Shown here: positions 13,668 through 28,600 of the stretch, one piece after another
How positions within the stretch are numbered: the stretch's first letter is position 1
Layout of the letters: every line of letters begins with the position of its first letter
Assembly: GCA_037013685.1 (NCBI GenBank)
Contig: CM072908.1
Span: 2,245,001-2,309,000 of the forward strand
Length of the DNA: 64,000 bases
From: Acridotheres tristis
Lineage: Eukaryota; Chordata; Aves; Passeriformes; Sturnidae
Direction of reading: 5' to 3'
Position numbers and translations under genes: made by a program
The notes under the pieces: model-generated
The model's input: the letters and a program-made list of their open reading frames with translations, nothing else
Database searches by the model: none
What the model was told of the DNA's origin: nothing

Positions 13668-16600
13668 CTGCAAGAGAAAAAAAAGTCTGAGCAACCAAGC
13701 TCCAAGGATGTGATGTTCAGAAAAATGCAATAAACTCACTTTGTTGTTTTACTGGGAATTCTGACTGGGCAGCCTGTACCCAACAGGGTTTGTTTTTTTT
13801 ATTGCACTTTCTGGAGATTCCCAGCATTCCCAAAGGCACAGATATTCTGTTTTCTGTTGATCTGCACATCCCAACCCACCCAAGTGGCATTTCAGGAGGA
13901 TTTTGTTGAGTAGGCACCATCCCTCCTCCCCAGAGAACAAACAGAGGCTCCAGAATAGCTCCAGGCACAGGGAACAGATGGCTGAAATTTCAACTCCTTG
14001 AACCCTCTTTGGGTTTCTTGGAGATCTGGAAAGGACTTGAGGCCAGAATAAATCCCACAGGCTGGAGTCAGAACCTGCTGAACTCCTCAACCCTGGGGTG
14101 GAAAAGAACACAGGACCTTCCTCTGCTCTCAGCACACTGAGTGCAGCTCATCTAATTCCAGTCTTTAGTTTAGTGTGGTACAATAAAATTCAGGGTATTT
14201 TAAGGATATTTGGATTCAGAATGCAACTCTCACTCATTTAAATCCCAACTGGTTTGAAGGGAAACCAAACTCTGCAAACCACGAGCTCAATTAAATTCAT
14301 CCATTTACCCAACAGCTCCCAAAACAAGGAAAATGTGGAAATTTGCATCTTGACATGGATTTTACTGGAACAACTGCAAAATGCAGGAACTTTATGGAGC
14401 AGGAAGAAGCAAAGCCCAGCCCCAGGATTGCAGATTTCCCTCTTTACTTACACACTGGCAGAGCTCACAGATGAGGAAAGCTCCCAGCGTTGCCTCCTCG
14501 TGGTTATCCTGAATGTCTACGTTGATCACATGCACTGGCTGACACGTCTCCTGCTCTCTGGAATTTAAATCTATTTCAAACAAAACACAACAGCAAAACT
14601 TTGGGTGGAATGGCATCATGTTTTACACAAAGTAGTAACAAGATTTTTAAGAATACAGAGGTGTTGTCACGTTCAAATCTTCCAAAGTATTTTTTAGAAT
14701 TTCTTTAATATTGTTTTAATAATCCCTTCTATTTCAAAAAACAAGAGGTGGATTTTGAAACATAATAATTTAGATTTGTGAAAGGGTCATGGCAGTTTTT
14801 TTTTCCCTGCTCAATAAAAGTTATTGCTCCTCTTACTCTGACAATCTTTAAAGATCAAGACTCTCAAAAGTCAAGAAGGATTTTGGGCTTCCTCACCTGG
14901 AGGGTTATAACTGCTCATTTTTAAAAAGCACCAACACATCCAACACTCTGAACTGCAAGATGAACTCCTGTAAGCTAAGCACTGATGGTCACATTAGAAA
15001 ATTCTATTTTTACCATGTTCCATTTACTAACAAGGGTGAAAACAATAAAATATTTTTCCTACAAGTGCACACGTGTTCTTGTTGTGCCTCCCTACCATAC
15101 CTTCCTTCTACACCCACTTTTTAACCTAAAAGTTGCTTTCTCCTACCTCCACTCTGCACCTTCATTTTGGCAAATCTATTAAAAAAAAAATCATCTTTCA
15201 CATCCAGAGCCATTTGGACCAAGTGTGAAGGGCATTGTGAAGGCAGAGAGCTGGAAAATTTTCAACTGGTTGCTCTTCACTTCCCTTCCTCCCATCTAAA
15301 AAGCAGAGTGAGAGCTGCTTCCCACCTGAGCCAGGCTGGAGATGCCCTCCAGGAGCAGGGCAGTCAAATCCTTCACTGGAGCATTCAGAACCTGCCCTGT
15401 GTGGACACACACACATTCACAGAGCTGGGCAATTCCAGCTTGGGAATTCTCTCCAGGCCTGGATTTCTCCTGACTCTCAGCTCCATTCCCAGGCTGCCAA
15501 GCTGACTGCAGCTTCAGTTAGGGAGGAGTGTCCCAGGGTGACAACACGGTGACAAACAGAGTGGAATTCATCACCAACATTAACCCCTGGTGTCTTTGCC
15601 GTGGGACACATCCTGAGGTGCTGTCCCAAGGATGTTTTTCCCAATTGTCCCATGAGCTCCTGTCCTGTCCTGGCTGCACTGACACACTTTAAATCCGGGC
15701 TGTCTGTACAATAAATTGGCCTTTTTTCCCCACAGAGCTCCGTGGGTGTTGCTGTCCTTTCTCTCTCTTTGCAGGGCAGTGACCACACTGGCAAAGCCCA
15801 CAAGTGTCCTGGTATTGTGACATGGCCACCGAAGAGGCCAAGTGACAACTTTTCAGTTCTGTGGGTGACACCAATTCACTTGGCTGCTGTTTGAGTGTGC
15901 AGGGAACTCCTCAAAGCTCTCACAAACCGTAGGCAGCAATGGCAGAGACACAAAGGAATCAGCAGAGGGAATTCACACTCAGCCCCTGTGCTGGGCTCGT
16001 GTGGAGCTGAGCTGAGCTGAGCTGAGCTGAGCTGAGCTGAGCCCAGCTGAGCCCAGCTGAGCTCCTCCTGCCTCCTCTGACTCATTTGAGGGCAGAGGTG
16101 CAGCACATTTGAGTGTTCACCAGGCTCAAGGAGCTCCTCCACCTGTCCTGGAGCTCTTTCTGGGGATAAACTGCTGGGAGCTGCTTCAGCAACACAACTC
16201 ACATTTATTTCTCCATCAGCTCATCCCAATTCGTTGCATTTTTGAGATCCATGAGCACTTCCAAAGCACACATGGAGTTTCTAGAAATGTCTTTATGGCA
16301 GCCCTTGCTGTGCACACTCACTCTGTGTAGCTGCCAGCACCTTTTGGGGACAAGTGCTCAGCCATCCCTCCTGTGCTGCATAAATCTACATCAATAACTG
16401 CAAGCTCTTGTGTTCCAGTAGTTGGAGGAACCAGAGGTTTCCAGATTTTTAGAGGATTTCAAGGAGGAGGGAAAAAAAAAAAAAAACCACTCCAAGTTAT
16501 TTGGTTTATCAATTCAAGCTCCTTACCTTCTACTACTTGATCATAGACTCTTTCTTCACACGTTAGGATCAAATCAAAAACGTCTTTGCAGTTCTGGAAT

Positions 16601-19600
16601 CTTTCTGGTCGTGGCTTGATTCTCTTATTTCTGTCCAACATGTGTAAAATTCCATTCTGTGTGTATCTGAAGTCGCTGGAGTTAAGAATCTTTACTTGAA
16701 GGAAAGTCATGGTTTTGAGCAAATGCCCAACACAAGGGAAATTATTAATGCATCTTTACAATTAAATATTCTGTTTGCAAATCGAAAAATCAGTGACCAC
16801 TCAAGAGACTGCTAAGGTTGAGTGCAATCCCCACCATGCAGCTGCTTTTCACAGACCTGTCCCTGGCACCACAGCTTTAAAATCCCTCAGAACTTTTCTT
16901 AGGGAACTATTTTTATATCCATAAATCCTCAGAACCCCCAGGCTGTGCTGTTCTGTGGGCAGGATGTCCTACATTCCTCTCAGCCCCTGCCCCTCACTTC
17001 AAAAGGCCACCTCGAGTTGCTTCAGGTGCCACCTGCACAAAGTCCTACCTGAAAATGTGGGATTTATTCAACTGAAACTCCAAAGGAAGCCAAAAAAAAT
17101 TACAGAAGCACATCCCATAAAAATATCCTGAGATGCATAAATGGGGAGGAATGAAGAAAAACACTGACTTCTGCCTGTCAGAGCTTCAGCACTGTGTGAA
17201 AGGAATCTGTGATGCTGCTTGGGAGCTATATTTATGCTGCTGCTGTAACCTTGAGGCTCTGATTTTACATCCTGGAGCCCCTTTCCAGGCAGGATTCTCT
17301 GATCCCACTCTTTCCCACCCTCCTGTGATGTGCAGTTTCATTGGGAGCACTCCAGGTTTGACTGTCACATCAATCTGCTGGCTTGGGTAAAACCAAACTC
17401 CCTCTGAAGGCAACATTTGAGGGGTAAATTGGGAATTTTGGCAAGGTTTGGATTGAGAAAGCCTGGAAGGGGATGCATCTCTTCCTGACTTTGCCACAGC
17501 TGTATTTTTAGCCATCCAAGTCTGTATTTCTACAATGGAACAGTGAGGATAACAGCCTGTGATTTCTCGAGATAACAATTCTGAGAATAAAACAATTTCC
17601 ATCATTTTGTAGCAATATGTAAGAGGTCACCTGGGCTTATTTCCTTGCCAGAAAGGTGACAGACACATATTTCCTTTCAGAAAAAAAAACTACTATTTTT
17701 TGTGACAAAACACCAACAATTTCCTGCCTACCTTTTAGCAGGAGCTCAAATTCTACTGCCCAGGTATGGACCTGTGTGCTCAGGGTGCTCCTGTTCAAGC
17801 AAACAACCTCCAAAGCTTTTAAATCCTTCAAGTGTTTAACTTATATTAAAAATTAAACCCAGCTTTCTAGCCAAGAGTCTAGCTCACGTTGGAAATAGAT
17901 TCACTTCTGTGTCTGCATCACTGCACTTCAACTACTTGTAATTTTAATTTTGCACCAAGAACTGACTGATATGCTGTTTATCACAATTAAATTATGTCAA
18001 TTAGCCTGATTTCTGCTGCATTTCTTTTCTCCACGTCACTCCCAAGCCTTTTTTTACTCTTCTTTCCCAAAAGATTTTTCCTTCTATGATTTAGGAATTG
18101 TCCTTTAAAGCCAAAGCTCTTGCACACCAGCACCCCTGTGAACTCTGCTGGGGTTTGTCATGTTTGGAGGGGAAAAAAAAAAAAAAAATCCCACTTGGAT
18201 GGAGCCATCTCAGACCTCTCAGAGCAGGAAAACGACTGCATTTTCAAAATGCCATTTCCCAAATATCTGCCATTCCCAAAAGATGCCAACATCTGCCCGT
18301 GTCGCTGTGCTCAGCTGGGAGGGGAGCCCTTCCTGGGCTCTGCACTCCTCATTTCTACATCAATGCAGTTCCAGAGAGAGGGAAAAAAAAAAAAAATCCC
18401 ACAACATCCCACACACTTTTTTGGGTTCTCTTTTTTCCCTTTCTAGGATAAAATGTTGCTGGCATCTGTCCCCTCGCTTTCCTGAGTGAGCCTGGAGACA
18501 GAATTACGCAGATTCCCAAACCCACACAAGATTTCTGTTTCACAGCCCAGCTCTCTGCTGCCAACTTACAGCTATTTGATTTTATTTTTTTTTTTTTTAA
18601 TTTTATTTTTTTTCCAAGGGTCCATCTGCCTATAAAAGGAGATTGAGAGGAGCACTTAAAATTTATGGTGCTTTCCTATTTGGTTGCTTGGAATGTTTTT
18701 CACCTGGAAGAAGCCAGCACATCTTTTGAGGGAAGAAGGGGGTGTGCTCTGTACATTATTATTATTATTATTATTCCAAGGCATAATAATGCAGCTTTTT
18801 GCTCTTTGGGAGCTCAGGTGAATGCAGATCCTAAACTTATGAATGGTTCCCACCACACTGCAAAGTGTTGGATCATTTTTTAAGTCAGGCTTTGCTTTCC
18901 TTCCAGCAGATTTCAACTCCACACTCCCTGTCCTGTGCATCCCTGTTCTCTTTTCAGGACTCAAAATTCTCACCATTTCCCCAGGTTTTCTGTGCTGTCA
19001 CATCTTCATAGCCCTACCATGCTCAGGAGGACACCAGAACTTGCCAACATTTCCCTTCAGCTACTGCAAACTCTTGGCAGAGTAAATCCACCACATTTTT
19101 AGACTTCACCTTGAGCAGAATCACTGACTCAGCAGTGGAGAGGCTTGATAGAAAAAGGAGACGTTGGAGCACAAAAGTTGGGTTTTTCCAACAGGCACAG
19201 CATTGTTGCTCATTCTCATGGAGAATTTCTATTACTGACTGTGCATTCTCTCCTTTTAGCTAAGGAGATCCCATACTAGTGATGAAGATTTATTAAAAAA
19301 AAATAAAAGTGTTTAGCTAAACCCCTAAAGCTTTTGCTACCCAGATTTAAAATTTTTGTCATGGACACCAGGAATGCCTTTTACCATCCAATTGATGGGT
19401 CCCTGCTCCAGACATCTGGGTAACCATCCCTCCAAACTTTATCATTATTTGTCACTGACAGGACCCAAAAAACATTTTTAGCCACAAGCACCAACCTAGA
19501 GATGGGCCAAGAGAGTTAAGTGTCTATCCTGTATAAAATAAATGATCTTACTGAACTAAGTTTCATTCTAACTCTCATGTGAAGCTGAAGCTCACAAGTG

Positions 19601-22600
19601 ATTGGAGCTGGAAGTGTTGGGGTATAGAAATTAATGATATAAATCTAAAATTCCCATCCTATCCCCCTGCCCCATCCTTTGAAGTGTCAGGGTCAGGCTG
19701 GATGGAGCCCTGAGTTATGCAAGGTGTTCCTGCCATGGAGAGGGGTGCAATGAGATGATATTTAAAGTCCCTTCCAAACCAGGCCATTCCTGAAAAGATA
19801 AAAGCCAATTTATTAAACTTAATTGGGCAAATGATATCTGCTAAAATGTGCACTCTCTTTTTAAGAAAAAAAAAAAAATAAATCTTTAAAGTGATGGTTG
19901 GCACCAAAAGCCTCTACATCTTCAAATAAATGTGATTATTCCCTTTGGTGCAGCTGACACCATCCTTAAACTCTGCATTTCTTCTTTGGGAAAAGCAGGA
20001 GCAGAGCAGAGTGCTGCTCACATGAGCACAAATGGCATTGGCAGGTGTCTTTTCATATCATCTCATTTATTTATTAGTTATCTGCATTATGAACAGAACA
20101 CCTTGTGTTAAAGCCTGCCTGGAGCTCTGTCTGGGAACTGAACATTTCCTGAAATGAAATGTGTGAGGGGGGTGAGGCTGCCCAACCTTCTTGCACTTTC
20201 AGCATCAGCTCTTTAAAAAGAGAATGAAAGACTGGAAATGGGCACAGCACCACAAATTGCATTTTCCAAGCACAGTGGTTATGGCTGCAGGAACTGCCTT
20301 CACTCCAGACCCAGGGAACACAGTGCTTGGAATTGTGGAATTGAAACTGGGCAGTTTAGAAAAAAAAAGAACAAAAAAAAAAAGATTGTGCACAAGTCTC
20401 TTGCTGTTCTTTAACTTGATGAAGTCTTAACACTGAACCATTCTATTGGATTCAAATGGAAACAGAGCAGGGTGAGATGGGATATTAGGAAAAAATTCCC
20501 AATACAATGCCTGTCCTTTGGAATTGAAACTGTGCAGTTCAGAGCAAAGCAGAGATTGTTCACAAATCTTTTGTTGGTCACTAACTTAATATTAATGCTG
20601 AACCATTCTGTCGGATTTAAATGGAAACAGAGCAGGGTGAGATGGGGTATTAGGAAAAAATTCCTTCCTGTGAGGGTGGGGAGGCCCTGGCACAGGTTAC
20701 CCAGAGCTGTGGCTACCCTGGAAGTGTTCCAGGCCAGGCTGGATGGGGCTTGGAGCAGCCTGGGACACTGGAAGGTGTCCCTGCCCACAGCAGGAGGTGG
20801 CACAGGATGAGTTTTTTAAGGTCCTTTCCAACCCAAACCAATCTGGGATTCTAAAATATGCCATCCAAAATGAGCAGGAAGATGCTAAGCTGGGCTCCAT
20901 GACATTTCTGCAACATTTGTGCCTGCATGAACAACCTGCAAAAAAATCTGAACATGTTTTTTCCTAGTGAAGGACAAGCACCCAGCATTTGTAAGCCAGG
21001 AGCTGCAAGGATAAATCCAACTGCTCCTAGGAGCTGGTCCAAATAGAAATATAAATACAAAGTAACCACATGCCAGCCTGTTCACTTCCTGAGCCCCAAA
21101 GCTGAGGGGTCTGTACCCACACATCAGTGAAGGCAGCCAACACCTTGAGTTTAGCCCTGAGCTCAAGTGCCACACAAGAATTTATCAGTGCTGAGCAGCT
21201 GAAGATGTATTTGGGGAGAAAATGGACAAATCCAAGCTGCCAGAGGGGAAAAGAGAGGGAGTAATGGCAAAGTCCAGTGCCAAAGAGGTGGAGAAGGGAT
21301 GGCACAGAGGTACTGAAGGGACAAAAAATGCCAAAGGCACCAAGGACAAGATGACTGGAGGATGTGGCACATGTGACTGTGCCATCAAACAGCTGAGTGT
21401 GCATTTCATCCAAGAGAACTTCAAGAGGAGTTTGGTTTGGATTGCTGGAATGCAGAGTGTTTGGATCACCTGGCACAAGTGACACGGAGCTGTCACCTCT
21501 GCAGTCATTCCAAGGAGCAGCAGGTGAGCAAAGAGCTCGGGAGGGTCACACAGGACTTGGGGATGATCCCCTCGGGTTTGGGAAGCAGTGCCACATTCCA
21601 GAGATGAGCAGCAAATGTAGGACTGGGAAGGGGAAGTGCTTTGAGGAGAGAGGTCTGTGGGAAAGGATGAATGATCCCCTTGCCCAGGGAACCAGGGGCT
21701 GCAAGAACCATTTCCAAACTGTGCTGTGAAACTCAGAATTTCCACTTACAGCTGAAGTCACATCAGACACAACAAACCACAAGCATTGCAAACCCTAAAT
21801 CGATTAAACCATTTCATTTAACATATTTGGGAAGCCTGAGAATACAATCACCCAGACAGCAGGGTCACTTGGCACCAGGAGCCTGCACAGAAAGCACCAC
21901 GCTGGATAAGGGCTGCAGGAAACATTCCTGGCTTGCAATCAATGCCAGTTGAAGGAATTACAGCTGCTACCATGAAAATGGGAATTGGTTTGGAATCAAG
22001 AAAAAAGAATACAAGCATCCCTAATGTTGGCACAGAAGTTTTGTGTTAATGGGAGGTAACTTCAAGGCAAGAAAATCGAGTTCACTGCCCTCCTTCAAAG
22101 TGAGATGAAACTGCCAAAGAATGAAATCACTCCAGCTCTGAATGGATTTCACAAGAGTTATCAGTCAGGATTCCTCACAACATGTTTGGGACTCACCTTG
22201 GGTAAGGAAAGAAACCTTTCAGACTCCCCAGAAGAGACAGAGGCTGTTTTATGTTGCTGAAAAGCATTTGCTATTAGATGGGAGTCTGTAGTTTCTGCCA
22301 CGTCCCAAAGCTCAAACACAGGAGAAATAATATTTAAATAATATATATCCAGCTCATATATTTTTAATAACTTGATGTATTTCCTTTTTAATGTGAATGA
22401 AGCCAAGATTAAAGGCAGTGTGATCACAAGGAGTACTGAAGATTTGCTGCCTTTGAAAGGCCCGAAATTTTGGGAAGCATTTTGGTTTTACAATCCTTCA
22501 TGGAGAAAAAGGGATTGGAATGCAGCCTGTGGCTGGAAAAGTGTTGATTTGCAGAAATGTGCCTCTTAGAAGCCTGCTTAAATCCAGTTTAAACACTTCT

Positions 22601-25600
22601 TTCCATCCTCATCCCTTCTCTCTATTTCTAGGAGCACTGAAGAGCTTTGTAAGACAAGGTAAGGAAGAAAATGAGACTTGTACTGCATTGCTTTTGGAAG
22701 AAGTTCTGCCACTGACACACAGGCCACCATTTCAACTATTTTTAGCTCTGGTAAGGTTAGGCTCTAAAAAAAAAAAAAAAAAAAGAGAGAAGAAAATACC
22801 CAAACCCAACCAAAAAAATATTTAAAAATCCCTCAACATATCTAAATGAAACATTCCAAAGTGGCTTCCAGAGACACAGCTCTCCTGCTGAACGCTGGCC
22901 ATGACAGCTCAGGAGAGAAGATGGCAAGTGCTTAGCAGCTCAAAATCCAGGAAGAAAAATCAGATGAAAATGTAAGATAAATACATGCATGAAGAGCTTA
23001 CCTGAAGTAGAATTTAGGTCAGTTACTCCTCAAGACTGAGCTAATATAAAATATCCAACTTCAATATGGAGTTCACAGAGTTAAAGCTAGATCCCATCAC
23101 CAAGATTGTAACTTTTTTTTTGGGGGGGGGGGACAGTAAAGAATTAATGTCTTCAAGGGAGATGCACCGAGTTCTTCTTCATTTCTGGAATTTCCCTTCT
23201 AACTGAAGCAGCTTTAGGAATTTCTTCAGGACACGTTTTCCACCCTCCCCTCAATTTTATGACCTCATGGAGTTAAGGAGCTAAAACTGGTATCCTATCT
23301 AAGTAAGGGAGGTCAAATGAAAAGAGGAGGTAAAAAATGTCAGAAAAGAGCAGGAGGCCAAGCTTTCAAGGTGCAGGCTGCCTAGAAATCCTAATTAAAA
23401 ATACCCCCTAATTGTGAAAATCATCTTTAATGTGAGGGTCACAGACACATCAGTGTTGAGGAAAGGAAAGAAACAATCAGCCATGGAGCTACTCACATCG
23501 ATAAAGAACCCAGGAGCAATTCCTGCAGAATTTTGGCCATATTTCCATTTGAACAGCTCCTGTCTCTGGGCACAACATCAACTGCTGCTGAAGATTTAAA
23601 CTGGATTTAAATTTCAATTGTTTAGCAAGTTTCACCCTTGACTAGTTTCTGCCTTCACTCGAAGGCAAGGCTCACCAGCAGTTTTGTTCTAATTTTGTTC
23701 CAGCTTTAAGGTCACCACCACAGAATTAGAATTAAATCCTCAAACCCCTTCAGAGAGTTGTAAGAGGCAAGTAATGATAAGGACAAATAATTCTAATGTT
23801 GGAAAGGTGGGTTACACATGCAAATACAAGGTGGTGTATGGCAACTACAGACCATGGCTGTGTCTTCCTCAAATGAGGAGCAGAATTCTCTATGTTGTCC
23901 TAGAAATAACAGAGGAATGTTTTAAAAAGCAACATTCAGAACATTGTTAAATGGTTTTGGGGCAGTCCTCAATTTGGGCTCAGGGAAATTTAAATGCTAC
24001 ATTCTAAAAATTCAATGGGAGATGCTGATAGTTAATTTTAACTCTTAAGTTTTAACTGCCACATCTTAAAGAGGCTTTGAAGTCCTTCCATTTTAGATCT
24101 ACTGTGATCACCTACTCAACCAAATCTGTATTCCTGGCTCCATTAATCCCCTATTCCTGTGCTGCTGAAATTCAACACATGCCTTCAAGGTATGAGAGCC
24201 TGTGCTCTATATTTCACTAATTAACTGCAATGAAGGTGCTTTTAATCTCTACAGTGGGTTTTTCATAGTTGCTCCCCCTCTTCACAAGTGAACAGTAGAG
24301 GTTTAGTGCATCTTTTCCCTCTAATACAATTTTAACCTTGCTCTCAATGAGGTCCAGCAGTGCAGCAGCTCATTTTTGTTCGAGGCCACTGCTTTCTGAA
24401 CCTGGGGGTGGTTTATTTGGGCACAGCATGTTCCCTCAGAGCCACAAATGTCACTGAGGATCTGATGGACAGCACTCCAAGCTCAGGTGTCTCCTCACTG
24501 GAATATGGAACAAGCAGAGTGTTGGCAGCAAGACTCAACATTTCAGACTGCAAATGATGAAAGCAAGGCTGGGAAACAGAAAAGCAGCTCAATCATATGG
24601 AACCAGCCCTCCTTTTGTACCCCCATCCCAACCACACCCCAAACCCATGAGGAGAGCAGCCCCTCCCACCCCACAGGACATTCCCAGCTCCTCTCTGAAG
24701 TTATGCTCACCCAACAGAACTGAGACCCCTGGGACCCTGGGTCACAAAAAAAAAAAAAAAAAAAAAAACCCAAAACTATTCCACAACTCGCTGATGAGAG
24801 CAGCTCTGGTTTTGGTTCAAGTCTTTACCCTCAAAACCCACTTCTGGAAATGGAGTTGCTTTCTGTGCTGCCAGTCTTCAGTCTGAAAACCTTAAAGTAT
24901 CTGAGAATCAAAAAAGCAAAGTCACAGAGGCATTTGCTGTTGCCCTATTTCCCTTGCAGTGGCTGGTGTTTAAACCTCCTTTATCTTGAGAAAAAGTTTA
25001 ACTGTAACACTGCAAATATATTTGGGGAACACAGTAAAGCATGGAGCAAAACCACAATGGTGACTCCAAAACATGCTGGGGGGGAAATAGGTTGGCTTTT
25101 TGTTTTGTTTTTTTTTCTTAAGTACTGCCATATTCAACACAGCAGCAGTGAAGAATTCAAAAAGGAATTTTCAAGTTGTTGGTGCTTGTTAAAATTAATT
25201 CTCAGTTCAAGGAATTTTCTTTTAAGCAGTTCTTTTAATCAGGATATGGATATGGCATACCTCATTAAGATGGCTTTGCAAGATTTTCCTTTTCTCTTTA
25301 GGCAGAGGGATTAAAAAAAAATCAAATAAACCAGCACATCACATGTGATATATTAAGACTATAGCCTACATTTTAAACTTCAAAAGAAAAAAAAAAAGGA
25401 TCCTTGTTGAAAAAACATCTAGAATGAGTTCCCCGAGTTTTCTTTGTGGGTTTTTTCTTATTAAAAAAAAAATCAACTTTAAATATAGGTATTTTAAAAT
25501 ACTGCAGTTGGGACATTTTTAGTAGTGTGCCTAACCCTGATCCCCTTTGCTCTCCAGGATTCAATGTTATTGTGCCCTCCTCTGTCCATTCTTTAGAATA

Positions 25601-28600
25601 AACTACAGAGTTATTTCTCCTCGGTGCACAGAGCAAATCACATATCACAAAATCCTCAGTGAGAAGGGTGAGCTCTTTAATGAAAGGCATCCTCTCTCCC
25701 AGAGAAAGTATTCTGTAAGCCTTACCTGGCAGTTTGTCTGAGCTAAATACAACATTAAAGTCGAGGTGGTCGCTCTTCCCAAATCCACACTCAGGACAGT
25801 CTTTGCACTGAGAAGGATCCACAGTGCAGGGGAGACAATCTGAGGCTACTGATGTGTTCATTCAAGAGCTAAACATGGTACCACACTACAAAAGAGCATT
25901 TGGAATGTGTGCATTGGAACTGGGTAACAATTTACAAGGGAGCATTAGAGGCCCACTGCTAAAAAAAAAAAAACAAAAAAAAAAAAAAACCCAACTCCTA
26001 TAAACTTAAATCAGTTAAAGTTCTCCAGCCAAGCAACTCTATAGATTCTTAATGCCAAATAATGAATTACACCTTTCAAGGATGAACCACACTGGATTTT
26101 TTAAAGAGGCCATGCCACAGGGATACAGTTCTTTGTCTTTCCTAAGCAGATCATTGTACATCTGATCATATGTTGTTTTGAAGTCATAAACATTTGGCTT
26201 GTCCGGGGCTGGTCCTGGCAGTTTCACGTGAGTCCCTGTGCCAAAGGATCTGACGCTGAATCCTCGTTTGCTGAAAGACACAAGGGAAGGGGGAGGGAGA
26301 ACACGATTACACTGGATGGACTTTACAATTTCAAGTGCTGAAGAACATTAGAGTGAATTTCCAAAACAAACAAACTGCCAAAAGCACCCGAAATGTATTT
26401 TCTTGGCAGTTACAATCGAAATTCACACATCATTTCAAGGGAAGCACCTCTGTTTGACAGCAATTTCCTTACAGTTATGGCACACAGCTTTGGAAATGTC
26501 GTTTGTGCTTTCATTTTGTGCTTTCAGACATCCTGGATTTGTAACAAACACGTTCTGTATTCGTGATAACACAGGCAGGGATGGTTTCCTCGCTGTACTG
26601 ACTGATCAATACCTCAGTGTCCTGTTGGCCTCACTTCATTCTTCTTCTCATTTTGTTGTTTCTGCTGTAATTTAATTATCCCAGGACAAATATTTGTGTG
26701 CCTGCCACTGAAAACCATACAGTGCAATTACCTTTACACGAGTGGGGCAGATGTTCTGCTGGCTGCTCTCTAAAACTTGGCTAAACCAGGGATTACTTCA
26801 TTCCATTCTTATGAACAACTGCTTGCTTAAGAGTTCTAATTAAAAAAAAAAAAAATAGGCAGGAACCTACTTGTCTTTAGGAGTCATGCCAAAATGTTCT
26901 TGCTGAGCAACTGAAATACCCAAACCTCAACATCTCCTTCAGTAATATTAAAAAATATGGCAGTCTATTGAATAATGGGACAGAAAAGAGATTATTTGGT
27001 GCTCTAATGGACAAAGTTACACGGTAAAATACTGGTGCTATCACCCAGAAGGCTGAAACATTCGGGTCTGTAATGACAACATAACTTGAAGCTGCAAGAC
27101 CAGGGCTTAATCTGTTTTTTTAAGGACTCACACTTTCAGCTTGAATGATTTTAGCAGAGACTGAATGGAGTGAAAAATGTTAAAAACAACCCAGTGCCTG
27201 TGCCCCCAGACCCCCAGAAATAACCCCAAATTTGCAGTGTTTTCCTCTGAGGGGAGTGAGCAGAGCTGAGACCCAGTGCAAGAGACAGCCCCAGACTCTT
27301 TGGTGTGCAAATCCAAGGAAATTCCAACTCAAAATTGTCTGTTTGCCTTCCAAGGGTGTCCTCAAAGTGACCCCAAATGCTTCTGGGCATGGACTGTGAT
27401 CACCTCCTGCCCCAAACTCAAGCACAGCTCTGAAACTACCAACACTTGATTTCCTTCAGTTCCTCCTCCTGCAACACAGCCCCTCCTTTCTCTTTTCTTG
27501 CTTCCCCCCACTTTTTCCTCCAGCAACTATTTATAGGTGCCTGTTTCTGTAAACAGACAGGATCAGTGAGGATTTTTTTTTCGCTTCTTTCTGCAGGACT
27601 CACGACTGAAAACGGATACAAGTGGAAAAAAGTGCAATTCTTTGCCCCTCCCAGCCCTCCATCACATGTAACTGGTGCAATTATGAGTCACTGTTCATTT
27701 ATTTTCCCTGCAACACTTGCAGATTCAAGTTTTGATTGTGCTGCTTCTACTGGACGTGAAGAGAGACATAATATGTACAGAAGAAATTGCAGTGTTAAAA
27801 AATTCATGTTTCAATTTAATCTTTTCTTCTCTGCTTTCCTCCTAACTTTTATTTTCTTTCTTTTAATATTATTCTTTGAAACAAGTCTACTTGGATCACA
27901 CATTTTAAAACCTCCACCTCTAATTGCTGTAGATGTCCCTGAAGTTTGCATGATCTCATTTAAAGCCAATCTGAAATTTCTGACATTCAACACGTCAAAA
28001 ATTTGTGTCTCCAAAGCCCATGAGCCATTCAAAATTACCTCCCTGAACAGCTGGAACGTGAGTTCCTCACATGGAATTTCATCTTTGTACCTTGGTGAGT
28101 GGTACTGTCAATTTTTACACTATTTATGCCCCAGGTACAATGATGTATTCTAAAAACATTTCAACGCATTTCTTGCAACAACTGGGGCATAGGAGAGGGG
28201 AAAATGCCTGCAAAGAGCCATTAGTAATGGGTTTTAATTAAATATTATCAGCTTTTATTAAATAGCTGGACACATCCTGTGTAGTGAATCATCAGGTGTC
28301 TGTGGAAACGTGGCACATTTGGAAAAAATGAACAATTCCTGCAAGACAATGGGTATTTAGTGTCTGGTTTTGGTCTGGTAAAACTACCCAGAAGATGGAA
28401 AAAAATGAGATTTGTCACAAAAAGTAAAGAGTAAGACAGACTAACAGACTACCCCAGCATTAATTTCTAAAAATGTGGAGGTTAAACTTTAACAGACTGG
28501 CAATGATCACATTTCAGGAAGTTCTTTCTATAAATACTATTAAGGCTGATCTAGATAAACTCCCAATGTATTAAGGACAAAGTGAGTCACTGCCAGATCT

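Larger units (their letters stand above)
16667..26126 (-). other. SSU72: SSU72 intron 2
   Basis: About 9.5 kb, containing CR1 pieces at about 19685-19790 and 20630-20860, a duplicated segment at 20315-20665, an (ATT)n microsatellite at about 18757-18775, and a candidate cassette exon at 25726-25807. No other gene recognised. Confidence 0.75.

Noticed and set aside
25373..25861. Independent 162-residue gene in SSU72 intron 2
   Set aside because: No recognisable domain, poly-Phe/Lys ends from A-tracts, and no evidence of its own promoter. Only a short internal segment has plausible splice sites.
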